Shown: positions 1 to 7,237, counted from the first letter of the stretch. The stretch is DNA of 10,868 nucleotides from an uncultured Lachnospiraceae bacterium (GCA_958446555.1 CAUCWU010000046.1:1-10868), one strand, 5' to 3'. Translations and numbers: made by a program. Notes: a model not told the origin generated them from the sequence alone.

Positions 1-1055
1 TGAAGCAGCTAATTGAGGAAGTTGGCTGTAATGTAGAATTTGTGGACTACCATGTAGGTGCTCCAGTAATTGCAGAAAATGCAGATAGTAAAAACAAGGT
101 TGTCCGAAAGATAGAAAAGGGGCTGGAAACCTTTCGGTATAGGGCTCCTCTTGCACACAAATTATCGTTCATCCGATATAAACAGTCCTTTGCGCGAAAG
201 TATATGCCGCTTTTGGGAATTGCAGACGAAATGAACTACAATCCGACAGTGGATTGTCTTGTGATTGGCAGTGACGAGGTTTTTAACTGTATTCAAAAAA
301 ATTCCAATGTGGGCTATTCGCCAGAATTGTTTGGAAAAAATAACCATGCGAAGAAACTTATCACTTATGCAGCGTCTTTCGGTAATACCACATTGGAAAA
401 GCTGGAAAAGTATAAAAAGGCCAATGAAGTCGGAGCTTTGTTGAAGAAGTTTGACGCGATTTCTGTACGAGATGCTAATTCAGGAACTATTGTAGAACAG
501 CTCACTGGGAAAGAACCAGTGTACAATCTGGATCCGGTTCTGACCTATGATTACATGAACTGCTGCGACAAAATCCCACAGGTTCAGACTTATGAGAAGT
601 ATTTGATTCTGTACGCGTATGCAGGTCGTATTTCCAATGATGAGGCAGATTGGATTGTTGCTTATGCAAAGAAAAAGAATTTGAAGGTATATGCAATTGG
701 TGGTATCCAAAAATGTGCAGACCGATTTGTGGACTGCTCACCCTTTGAGGTTCTGGCCTATTTCAGAAATGCAGAAGAAGTTATTACCGATACCTTCCAC
801 GGCAGCATCTTCTCGGTGATCACACATCGGCCGTTTACAACATTGATTCGCAAGAGTGTAGGTAACAGCTATGGTAATGAAGAAAAGTTGAGCGATTTGC
901 TAAAGCGACTGGGACTGGCCAATCGGATGACAACGAAAATTGAAGATACAGAAAACATCAATGAAAAGGCGATTGATTACGCGAAAGTTGATGAGCAGTT
1001 GAAAGCACATAGAGAAGTGGCGAAGGAGTATCTGAGAAAAAATTTAGAGGAATAA
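1..1055 (+). CDS. Polysaccharide pyruvyl transferase family protein (PPT1), 5'-truncated by window edge
   Basis: The reading frame is open from the first complete codon at nt 3 to TAA at 1053-1055, so the gene starts upstream. The GTG at 42 is internal: the residues before it (KQLIEEVG...) align with the N-terminal region of the second pyruvyl transferase in this window, and only about 25 residues seem to be missing. Motifs seen are GSDEVFNC (from nt 267), an ITYAASFG segment, VYNLDPV and DTFHGSIF (from nt 789). The family (CsaB/PssM type) transfers pyruvyl from phosphoenolpyruvate to sugars as a ketal in surface polysaccharides, acting in the cytoplasm on lipid-linked intermediates. The stop is one base before the ATG of the FrhB-like gene, so the two are almost certainly co-translated. 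Family assignment is firm; acceptor sugar unknown. G+C is higher than in genes after 3335. Confidence 0.9.
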   Translation, partial: KQLIEEVGCNVEFVDYHVGAPVIAENADSKNKVVRKIEKGLETFRYRAPLAHKLSFIRYKQSFARKYMPLLGIADEMNYNPTVDCLVIGSDEVFNCIQKNSNVGYSPELFGKNNHAKKLITYAASFGNTTLEKLEKYKKANEVGALLKKFDAISVRDANSGTIVEQLTGKEPVYNLDPVLTYDYMNCCDKIPQVQTYEKYLILYAYAGRISNDEADWIVAYAKKKNLKVYAIGGIQKCADRFVDCSPFEVLAYFRNAEEVITDTFHGSIFSVITHRPFTTLIRKSVGNSYGNEEKLSDLLKRLGLANRMTTKIEDTENINEKAIDYAKVDEQLKAHREVAKEYLRKNLEE

Positions 1056-1056
1056 A

Positions 1057-2208
1057 ATGGAGAACATATCGAGGATAAAAGAGAAATGTGTGGGATGTAA
1101 AAGCTGTGAGCAAAGCTGCCCAAAACACTGTATCTCTATGGTAGAAAACAAAGAGGGATTTTGGTATCCGTCTGTTGATGAAAAAAGCTGCATCGAGTGC
1201 AAGGTGTGCTTGAAAAAGTGTCCAGTAGAAAATACGGAATTTCATCGGAATGAGCCACATAAAGTTTGGGCGTGGCGCAATAAAAATGATGTGGATATTA
1301 TGCGCTCTGCATCTGGCGGTGCGGCAGATAGTGCAGCGAAAACTATATTGCAAATGGGCGGTGTGGTTTATGGTGCTGCCTATGACGAGCAGCTGGCAGT
1401 AAGCCACATTGAAGTGACAGATGAAGCAGAAAGAGAGAAACTACAGTCCTCTAAGTATGTTCAGTCTGACCCGAAAGATAGCTACACAAAGGTCAAACAG
1501 CGTTTGTCAGAGGGGAAAACGGTACTTTTTACAGGAACTCCCTGCCAGATTGCAGGTCTGTATGCTTTTTTGGGTGGCAATCCAGAAAATCTATATACAG
1601 TTGACCTGATTTGCCACGGTGTGCCTTCGCCGAAGTTCTTCAAAAAGTATCTGGAATACCAGAACAAGCAGACGGCTAGCAGAGTAATCTATTTCAACTT
1701 CCGTTCCAAAGACAAGAGGGGTTGGGGAACACAATACCTGCTAAAGACAAAGACAAAGACAAAGACAAAGACACTCTCCCTTGATCGCTATGGAAAACAT
1801 TTTATGGATGGCGACTGCTATAGAGAGAGCTGTTATCAGTGCGACTATGCGAATACGAGCCGCGTAGGAGATTTGACAGTTGGTGATTTCTGGGGAATTG
1901 CAAAGAGCCATCCGAGCTTCAATTCTCCAAAGGGCGTGTCCAGTGTATTTGTAAATACCGAAAAAGGTCAAAAGCTCTTTGAAATGATGCGAGTTCTTGC
2001 AGAAGTAGAAGAAGCAACGTTGGAAGAGGGCATGGTGAAGCAGCATAATCTGGTGCAGCCGAGCAACAGGCCTGTGACTAGAGATACTTTCTATAAGAGC
2101 ATCGATGAACTAGGCTTTATAGAGAATATAAAGGTTGGCTTTCAGCCAAAAGCACGGTTGAAATCTGTGCTGCCGAATAAACTGATTCAAAAAATCAAAT
2201 CTCTTTGA
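1057..2208 (+). CDS. F420-hydrogenase/dehydrogenase beta-subunit-like Fe-S protein (FrhB-like 1)
   Basis: 383 aa, ATG start preceded by AGAGG. An N-terminal two-[4Fe-4S] ferredoxin domain has CxxCxxCxxxCP twice: Cys 11, 14, 17, 21 and Cys 45, 48, 51, 55. The FrhB-type region follows, with RSASGG (near 84-90), TGTPCQ (159-164), CHGVPSP (from 186), a further Cys pair at 259/262 in CYQCDYA, and GDFWG (276-280). Related proteins in methanogens bind FAD and Fe-S and reduce F420; homologues in bacterial polysaccharide loci have no established reaction and need not use F420. Residues 230-239 are five Lys-Thr dipeptides encoded by a hexanucleotide repeat, in a segment with no counterpart in the paralogue at 8665, so probably a surface loop. 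It directly follows a pyruvyl transferase, suggesting linked roles (inference). Family confident, function not. Confidence 0.9.
   Translation: MENISRIKEKCVGCKSCEQSCPKHCISMVENKEGFWYPSVDEKSCIECKVCLKKCPVENTEFHRNEPHKVWAWRNKNDVDIMRSASGGAADSAAKTILQMGGVVYGAAYDEQLAVSHIEVTDEAEREKLQSSKYVQSDPKDSYTKVKQRLSEGKTVLFTGTPCQIAGLYAFLGGNPENLYTVDLICHGVPSPKFFKKYLEYQNKQTASRVIYFNFRSKDKRGWGTQYLLKTKTKTKTKTLSLDRYGKHFMDGDCYRESCYQCDYANTSRVGDLTVGDFWGIAKSHPSFNSPKGVSSVFVNTEKGQKLFEMMRVLAEVEEATLEEGMVKQHNLVQPSNRPVTRDTFYKSIDELGFIENIKVGFQPKARLKSVLPNKLIQKIKSL
1743..1773 (+). repeat. In-frame hexanucleotide microsatellite (AAAGAC)5
   Basis: Five perfect tandem copies of AAAGAC plus one base lie inside the FrhB-like gene and encode (Lys-Thr)5. 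The unit is a multiple of three, so gain or loss of copies would change length by two residues without breaking the frame. Perfect identity of all units suggests recent slippage. Confidence 0.95.
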
Positions 2209-2213
2209 GATTT
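2197..2213 (+). other. Small hairpin over the stop codon of the first FrhB-like gene
   Basis: AAATCTC (2197-2203) and GAGATTT (2207-2213) pair perfectly around a 3-nt loop; the TGA stop is partly in the loop. No U-tract follows beyond the stem, and the GGAGG of the next gene begins 4 nt later. It may affect translation coupling or mRNA decay, but is too weak to call a terminator. Confidence 0.35.
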
Positions 2214-2216
2214 TGT

Positions 2217-2221
2217 GGAGG
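2217..2221 (+). promoter_or_regulatory. Ribosome binding site that fixes the GT4 start
   Basis: GGAGG ends 8 nt before the ATG at 2230. An in-frame GTG at 2215 overlaps this motif and has no site of its own, so 2230 is the likely start. Confidence 0.8.
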
Positions 2222-2229
2222 AAGAATAC

Positions 2230-3333
2230 ATGGGAGAGCCTATAAGAGTTTTGCATATCTTGCAGCGAATGGAAGCTGGCGGTACGCAGGCTTTGTTGAT
2301 GAATATATACCGGAAAATTGACAGAACGAAAGTACAGTTTGATTTTTTGGTCGTTTATAAGGAAAAACAGTTTTACGATGATGAAATTGAAAAAATGGGT
2401 GGACATGTTTACAAACTGTCTTTCCGGGAGGATTTGAACCTTCCTAAATTTCAAAAAGATTTGGCAGTTTTCTTTGCTCAGCATCACGAATATAAAATTG
2501 TTCATTGTCACGCCTACACGATTGGATATTTTTGCTTGAAAGCGGCAAAGAAAGCAGGTATCCCCGTTAGAATTGCTCATTCACATAATAATGAGACAGT
2601 ACACGATATAAAATATTTACCGAAGCTGTTCATGCAGCGAATGTTTACCAAAAACGCAACAGATCTTTTCGCCTGCTCTGAGGAAGCTGGAAAATATCTG
2701 TTCAAAGACAAGCCGTTTCAAGTGCTGAAAAATGCGATTGATTCGCAGAACTTTATTGCGGATGCGGATACCAGAAATGAAATCAGGAAAGAACTGGGGT
2801 TAAAGGATAAATTTGTTGTCGGCCATGTTGGTCGCCTACATCCTCAGAAAAACCATGATTTCCTGATTGATGTTTTTGCAGAAATCAAGAAGGAAAAGCC
2901 TGACGCTGAATTGATTCTTGTTGGCACCGGGCCATTAGAAGAGAAAGTAAAAAGCAAAGTGGTCGAAAAAGGCCTTTCAGATTGTGTGCATTTTCTTGGA
3001 AATAGAAAGGATATGAACAGAATTTATCAAGCGATGGATGTGTTTGTTTTTCCATCTTTGTTTGAAGGTCTTGGTATTGTTGCAATCGAAGCACAGGCGG
3101 CAGGTGTTCCTATTGTCTGCTCTGAAGGATTGCCGCCGGAAACGGATATTACACCAATCTACCGGAAACTGCTGTTGAGTGATGGGGAAGAAAAGTGGGC
3201 GAATGCAGCACTTGAAATGGCACAGAATCTGAAAGCACATACCAATATGCAGCAGTATGTGATTGATGCAGGATTTGATATGGACGCAACTGCAAAATAT
3301 ATGGAAAGTTATTATTTACGAAAATATAATTAA
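2230..3333 (+). CDS. GT4-family glycosyltransferase (GT-B fold, EpsF-like)
   Basis: 367 aa from ATG 2230, chosen because of the well-spaced GGAGG. The N-terminal Rossmann domain has the AGGTQ glycine-rich acceptor-side motif (residues 16-20) and HSHN at 117-120. The C-terminal nucleotide-sugar domain has VGRLHPQKNH (200-209; basic residues likely contact the donor phosphates) and the E-x7-E signature between Glu279 and Glu287 within FEGLGIVAIEA. Length is normal for retaining GT4 enzymes of capsule loci. It should add one sugar to the growing lipid-linked repeat at the cytoplasmic membrane face; donor and linkage cannot be read from sequence. It follows the FrhB-like gene by 21 bp and its stop lies in an AT-rich inverted repeat that marks a composition change. 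Confidence 0.93.
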   Translation: MGEPIRVLHILQRMEAGGTQALLMNIYRKIDRTKVQFDFLVVYKEKQFYDDEIEKMGGHVYKLSFREDLNLPKFQKDLAVFFAQHHEYKIVHCHAYTIGYFCLKAAKKAGIPVRIAHSHNNETVHDIKYLPKLFMQRMFTKNATDLFACSEEAGKYLFKDKPFQVLKNAIDSQNFIADADTRNEIRKELGLKDKFVVGHVGRLHPQKNHDFLIDVFAEIKKEKPDAELILVGTGPLEEKVKSKVVEKGLSDCVHFLGNRKDMNRIYQAMDVFVFPSLFEGLGIVAIEAQAAGVPIVCSEGLPPETDITPIYRKLLLSDGEEKWANAALEMAQNLKAHTNMQQYVIDAGFDMDATAKYMESYYLRKYN

Positions 3334-3355
3334 GCGAATGATACTTAATTATATT
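3323..3355 (+). repeat. AT-rich inverted repeat, 12-bp perfect arms, at the GT4/GT2 junction
   Basis: AATATAATTAAG (3323-3334) and CTTAATTATATT (3344-3355) are perfect complements around a 9-nt loop. The GT4 stop codon (3331-3333) lies in the left arm. There is no T-run after it and the stem is A/T only, so it is unlikely to be an efficient intrinsic terminator. It may protect or process the transcript, or mark a recombination joint, because base composition changes here. Confidence 0.6.
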
Positions 3356-3368
3356 ATAGAGGTGAAAA

Positions 3369-4316
3369 ATGTTTATTTCAGTGATAGTTCCAGTATATAA
3401 TGTTGAAGAATATCTGGACAAATGTTTAGAAAGTTTGTTGAACCAGCATTATTCAGATATGGAGATTGTTGTTGTTGACGATAAGTCAACAGATGGATCT
3501 TTGAATATTGCAAAAAAATATGAAAAATATACAAATGTAAAAGTAATCGCTAAGGAAAAGAATTCAGGTTTATCTGATACTAGAAATGTTGGAATAAAAG
3601 AATCATGTGGGCAATATATTATGTTTTTAGACTCGGATGATTATGTAGAAAATGGATGCATTGCTAAAATACAAGGTATAATTGAAAAGGAAAATACACC
3701 GGATATTATATATTTTGGGTATTGTGAAGAATACGAAAGTACCGATAAACAATTAATAAAATATGGGTATGTGTCGGCTAAAAATTGTTCTTTTACAGGT
3801 GAGAAGTTTGCACTTGAGGAACTAAAGCAAAGGAATTTGTATGCGGCAGCTTGCTTCGGCGTGTACAAAAGAGCATTTATTGTAGAAAATCAATTATACT
3901 TTGAGTCAGGAATTCTACATGAAGACGAGCTTTGGACACCACAAGTTATATTGAGAGCAAACAAAGTATATACATCAGATTATGTGTTTTACCATTATTT
4001 AAGAAGAAAAGGATCTATTACAAGATCGGGAAATAAAACAAAACATGGGCAAGATATGCTCTGTATTTGTAAGAAATTAGATATATTAGCAAATGAAATT
4101 AAGAATCCAGAATTAAAAAAATACATGGATAATCACATTGCGATGCTTTATATGAAAGGTATGACAGAAGGAAGACTGTATCAAACGAATATGGAGATTG
4201 ATCGGTTTTATCCATTGCGTAAGGTTTGCTTTAAAAGGGACAGAGCAAAAGCCATTCTGTTTGCATTTAGTTTAAGATTGTACTATAGGATTAATATAAT
4301 GAAGATGCAAGGATAA
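3369..4316 (+). CDS. GT2-family glycosyltransferase (GT-A fold)
   Basis: 315 aa, ATG start with AGAGGTG just upstream. The classic GT2 N-terminus SVIVPVYNVEEYL begins at residue 4. VVVDDKSTDGS contains Asp37-Asp38 for nucleotide binding; DSDD (88-91) is the metal-binding DxD; HEDE (184-187) supplies the probable catalytic base. The C-terminal ~100 residues are the variable acceptor part, ending in a basic, hydrophobic helix that may contact the membrane. It is expected to be an inverting enzyme adding a sugar to the lipid-linked repeat. Codon use is far more A/T-rich than in the three genes before it, suggesting a different origin. It ends 4 bp before the polymerase gene. Donor sugar is unknown. 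Confidence 0.93.
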   Translation: MFISVIVPVYNVEEYLDKCLESLLNQHYSDMEIVVVDDKSTDGSLNIAKKYEKYTNVKVIAKEKNSGLSDTRNVGIKESCGQYIMFLDSDDYVENGCIAKIQGIIEKENTPDIIYFGYCEEYESTDKQLIKYGYVSAKNCSFTGEKFALEELKQRNLYAAACFGVYKRAFIVENQLYFESGILHEDELWTPQVILRANKVYTSDYVFYHYLRRKGSITRSGNKTKHGQDMLCICKKLDILANEIKNPELKKYMDNHIAMLYMKGMTEGRLYQTNMEIDRFYPLRKVCFKRDRAKAILFAFSLRLYYRINIMKMQG

Positions 4317-4320
4317 GAGG

Positions 4321-5481
4321 ATGAAGATTACATATAAAATCAATGTATATAACTTGTTGACATATTTGTTGGTATTTGCAATTATTAAACCATATTTTTT
4401 GCCTGTAGGACTAAGGCAGGCAAGTAAAATTATTATTCTCATAAGCGTTTTTTTGTTTACAATTTCAAGAGAAAAAAAAGAAAGAATTGTAAATTTGTCG
4501 TGGTTATTTTCTGGCTGTGTTTTGCTTTCAGCGGTTATGGCATATCTTAAAGGTGGATATCAGGATAAAGACTTTTTGGACTCACTTCTCTATGCCGTTA
4601 CATTTTATGATATTTATTCGTTTATTGGACTTTGCAAGCAAAAGGATCGATTTAACGAGACAATAAAATGCTTATATAATATCGTTGGACTATATTGTAT
4701 ATTGACAATTGTTTCAATATTATTGGTCGGTACAGTGAATAACAGCAATCAGTCTGCATATATCTTTGGAAATAAATTTACATCTTCATATTTATTTATA
4801 TTTTTTGTTGCTTTATATGGTGCAACACATGAGATGATTTTATGGAAAAATAAAATTTGCTATATTGCTTTGTTTATAAGTTCAATTGCACTTACCTTAT
4901 ACATAGGTTGTGCTACGGCTACGGTAACTTTGGCAGTGCTGTTTATAGCAACAATAGTTCCATTTCAAAAAATCAGAATGTTGCTGTTAAATGAAAGATT
5001 TGCGGTAACAGCACTAATTATGTCTGCACTGGTTGTTTTGGTGATGGGACAAATTCTTAAAAATGAATTTATAAATAATATCGTATTTGGATACTTCAAC
5101 AGATCTTACACTGTGACTGGGCGTTTGGAAATATATAATGATTATTTGCTGAATATCATTAGAAGTAGATTCTGGTTTGGATATGGGTATAGCAATTCGA
5201 TGATGAAGAATATGACAGGATTATATGCAAATGCACAGAATGGATTACTTGAAATCATGGTGAATATGGGATTTTTGAGTGTAGTTTCATTAATTGTTAC
5301 TGTCTTCTGGAGCTTTAAAAATACTCTCAAGACAGATAAGTCTTTTTATATTTCAATTATTGTGTATGGAATGATTATTGCATCAATTTTTGAAGTGGCC
5401 TTGAACTGGTTTTTTTTCTTAGGTGTATGTCTAGTTCGATGGAATTGCGATGCCGATGGTTCAATACGGTCGAGTGATTGA
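4321..5481 (+). CDS. Wzy-like polysaccharide polymerase (O-antigen polymerase/ligase-type membrane protein)
   Basis: 386 aa, very hydrophobic, with about 10-11 likely membrane segments spread from residue 10 to near the end. A polar region around residues 255-315 carries TGRLEIYNDYL, FWFGYGYSN and ANAQNGLLEIMVNMGF, the pattern seen in the large extracytoplasmic loop and following helix of Wzy/WaaL-type proteins. The role would be joining flipped repeat units outside the membrane. Wzy sequences diverge strongly, so the call rests on topology, the GxGxSN...N.LLE pattern, and position between glycosyltransferases and a flippase gene. AAGGAT some 8 nt before the ATG probably serves as ribosome binding site. 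The last ~14 residues are polar and unremarkable. Among the most A/T-rich genes here. Confidence 0.85.
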   Translation: MKITYKINVYNLLTYLLVFAIIKPYFLPVGLRQASKIIILISVFLFTISREKKERIVNLSWLFSGCVLLSAVMAYLKGGYQDKDFLDSLLYAVTFYDIYSFIGLCKQKDRFNETIKCLYNIVGLYCILTIVSILLVGTVNNSNQSAYIFGNKFTSSYLFIFFVALYGATHEMILWKNKICYIALFISSIALTLYIGCATATVTLAVLFIATIVPFQKIRMLLLNERFAVTALIMSALVVLVMGQILKNEFINNIVFGYFNRSYTVTGRLEIYNDYLLNIIRSRFWFGYGYSNSMMKNMTGLYANAQNGLLEIMVNMGFLSVVSLIVTVFWSFKNTLKTDKSFYISIIVYGMIIASIFEVALNWFFFLGVCLVRWNCDADGSIRSSD

Positions 5482-5482
5482 A
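5460..5482 (+). other. Short inverted repeat over the Wzy stop codon
   Basis: TTCAAT (5460-5465) and ATTGAA (5477-5482) are complementary with an 11-nt loop. The right arm contains the TGA stop and overlaps the first bases of the next gene's AAGGAG by two, so it could weakly mask that site. Six A/T-rich pairs can arise by chance. Confidence 0.25.
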
Positions 5483-5486
5483 GGAG
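5481..5486 (+). promoter_or_regulatory. Ribosome binding site that fixes the PPT2 start
   Basis: AAGGAG lies 9 nt before the ATG at 5496. An in-frame TTG at 5478 lies upstream of this site and overlaps the polymerase stop, so it is not the likely start. Confidence 0.85.
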
Positions 5487-5495
5487 AAATTAAAT

Positions 5496-6581
5496 ATGAA
5501 GGTATATATTTTATCAATGCAACAGGTTAACAATTACGGATCCGTCTTACAAGCGTATTCATTAAAAAAAATGATAGAAAGTCTAGGTAATGAGGTGAGG
5601 TTTCTTGCGATAGAAAAAGGAACGGATGATGCTCTAAATATACAATGTGAAAAAAAGGATATTGACAAAAAAAATGATAGCTGGTTAGAAACACAATGGA
5701 ATCGCGTTAAGGGCAAAATACTTGGAAGAAATTTGCGGAGAGTTTTTTATGAATTTAGAAATAGCACAGGTCTGAATAGTGTGAACGGCGACGAGCATTT
5801 TGATACATGCGTAATAGGAAGTGATGAAGTTTTCAATTGCTTACAAAAATCCAAATGGGGTTTTTCTTCGCAGCTATTTGGGAAAGTTGAAGCTGCTGAA
5901 AGGGTAATCACATATGCAGCAAGTTGCGGATCGACAAAAGTGGATGATTTGTCGGACGAATTGAGAGAAGCTATTAAAAGTGCGATGTCGAATTTGTCAG
6001 TTGTATCCGTGCGGGATAAAAACACTGCAGACTTTGTAGAGAAAATTTCCGAAAAAAAGCCTGTATATAATTTAGATCCGGTGGCTGTAGGAAACTTTGA
6101 TGATGAAATCAGGAATGTTACAGTGAATTCTAAACTTCCTAAAAAATATTGCATTGTTTATTCTTATGCCGAGAGATTTAGTGACCCAGAGGAAATCAGG
6201 GCAATTTCTGAATACTGCAAGAAGTACAATTTGAAGATTGTGGCTCCGTTTGGAAGGCAGAAATGGATACCGTCGTATGAAACACTAACTCCGTTTGAGT
6301 TGTTGAAAGCTTTTCAGAATGCAGAATGTATTGTAACGGACACATTTCATGGAACACTGTTTGGTGCAAAATTTGGAAAGAGAATGGCGGTATTGATTCG
6401 AGAGAGTAACCAGAATAAATTGGAGGATTTAACGCAACGCCTTCAAATACAGAGTCATGTTATTACCGATATCTCTCAATTGGAAACAGTGCTGAAAAAA
6501 GAGCTGGATAAGAAAAAAATCGGTCAGATACTGGGTTTGGAAAGAGAAAAATCATTGAAGTATTTGAAAGAAAACTTATAA
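5496..6581 (+). CDS. Polysaccharide pyruvyl transferase family protein (PPT2)
   Basis: 361 aa from ATG 5496. The N-terminus MKVYILSMQQVNNYGSVLQA shows the family's NYGSvLQAY motif (residues 13-21). GSDEVFNC starts at 108, ITYAASCG follows, VYNLDPV lies mid-protein and DTFHGTLFG starts at 282, with His285 in the conserved position. It is clearly paralogous to the truncated gene at 1-1055, sharing most of these motifs word for word but much more A/T-rich DNA. Predicted reaction: pyruvyl transfer from phosphoenolpyruvate to a sugar of the repeat unit. Two such enzymes suggest two modified positions or two sugars (inference). The 5' half contains homopolymeric A8 tracts at 5564-5571 and 5667-5674 and an A7 at 5650-5656. 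The frame is intact. Confidence 0.92.
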   Translation: MKVYILSMQQVNNYGSVLQAYSLKKMIESLGNEVRFLAIEKGTDDALNIQCEKKDIDKKNDSWLETQWNRVKGKILGRNLRRVFYEFRNSTGLNSVNGDEHFDTCVIGSDEVFNCLQKSKWGFSSQLFGKVEAAERVITYAASCGSTKVDDLSDELREAIKSAMSNLSVVSVRDKNTADFVEKISEKKPVYNLDPVAVGNFDDEIRNVTVNSKLPKKYCIVYSYAERFSDPEEIRAISEYCKKYNLKIVAPFGRQKWIPSYETLTPFELLKAFQNAECIVTDTFHGTLFGAKFGKRMAVLIRESNQNKLEDLTQRLQIQSHVITDISQLETVLKKELDKKKIGQILGLEREKSLKYLKENL

Positions 6582-6594
6582 ATGGGTGACGGAG

Positions 6595-7223
6595 ATGGAA
6601 AAAATAAATAAGATTTATAGAAGAATTCTTCGTATGCATATGGATAAAGAGTACCAAAGAAGAATAAAAAACAAGGATTGCTCGATTATTTCAATGAACT
6701 GTGTGGGGGGGTGGTGAGTCATGAATTGGGATTACGATTCAACTCACCAACTGTAAATCTTTGGTTTACTCCAAAGGAATTCATCAAATTTTTGAGTCAA
6801 TTGGAGCATTATTTATATGATTGCAAAATCGAAATGGATGAGAAAAACAGTGAAAAATACGGTTATCCGGTTGGAAAGTTAGAAGATATCCATGTCTATT
6901 TTACACATTATGAAACGTTTGAACAGGCAAAACAGAAATGGATCGAACGTTTGAAGCGACTGAATATGGACAATCTTTATATTATTATGGTGCAAAAAGA
7001 TGGATGTACGGAACAGGATATTTGTTCATTCGATAGTTTGGAATTTAAACATAAAGTCATTTTTACAGTAAAAGAATATCCACAGTATCGTTCGGCGTAT
7101 TATATTCCGAAAAGCGAAGCAGATATACAAAATGTAAAAAATCTTTGTGATTATCAAAGTAAATTTACTGGAAAACGTTGGCTTGATGAATTTGATTGGA
7201 TTTCATTTTTGAATGAAAGATGA
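6595..7223 (+). pseudogene. DUF1919 (exopolysaccharide biosynthesis) gene split by a frameshift at a G7 tract; possibly phase-variable or recoded
   Basis: Two overlapping frames together encode one DUF1919-type protein of about 209 aa, the usual family length. The first frame starts at ATG 6595 (GGAG directly before it, so spacing is poor) and reads MEKINKIYRRILRMHM..., then SIISMNCVGG to residue 39 at nt 6711, then Trp and TGA (6715-6717). The second frame continues from 6711 as VVSHELGLRF, NSPTVNLWF and onward to TGA 7221-7223. Joining them at G7 (6705-6711) gives the family signature NCxGGxxxHxLGxxFxSPTVNL. A TTG at 6678 could start the second frame alone, but would replace the conserved SIIS-NC segment with unrelated residues. 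DUF1919 proteins occur in capsule loci; their reaction is unknown to me. Family call is from recognition. Whether it is broken, phase-off or recoded cannot be told here. Confidence 0.8.
6705..6749 (+). promoter_or_regulatory. Candidate -1 frameshift site: G_GGG_GGG heptamer followed by a bulged stem-loop
   Basis: G7 at 6705-6711 lies in the incoming frame as G GGG GGG, the X XXY YYZ phase for -1 slippage. After a -1 slip the next codon is GTG 6711 and the DUF1919 motif continues. Immediately downstream 6712-6719 (TGGTGAGT) pairs with 6742-6749 (ACTCACCA); after a 2-nt bulge (6720-6721), 6722-6726 (TGAAT) pairs with 6737-6741 (ATTCA), then a T-G wobble (6727/6736) and G-C (6728/6735) close a 6-nt loop: 15 pairs in all. 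The stem starts with no spacer, whereas classical sites have about 5-9 nt; with the lower pairs melted, the upper stem would be near that distance. Confidence 0.5.
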
Positions 7224-7237
7224 CTATAAAAATAATC

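Noticed and set aside
958..1407. A 149-codon open frame on the reverse strand
   Set aside because: Lies over two strongly supported forward genes (PPT1 and FrhB-like 1), has no recognisable motif, and no convincing ribosome site or operon context.
1743..1773. CRISPR-like or intergenic tandem repeat
   Set aside because: Units are only 6 bp, contiguous without spacers, and within an intact coding frame.
2110..2580. A 156-codon open frame on the reverse strand
   Set aside because: Overlaps the end of FrhB-like 1 and the start of the GT4 gene; its composition is that of an antisense shadow and no family features are visible.
3323..3355. Intrinsic terminator between GT4 and GT2
   Set aside because: Stem has almost only A/T pairs and is followed by ATAGAGG rather than a T-run; a GT2 gene with a good ribosome site follows at once.
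5400..5481. Frameshift at the T8 tract (5410-5417) near the end of the Wzy-like gene
   Set aside because: Neither a one-base gain nor a one-base loss gives a longer or more family-like C-terminus; a gain leads straight to a stop.
6678..7223. DUF1919 annotated as an intact gene from a TTG at 6678
   Set aside because: The residues so produced before the GG motif do not fit the family, whereas the other frame supplies the expected SIIS-NC segment; a frameshift explains the data better.
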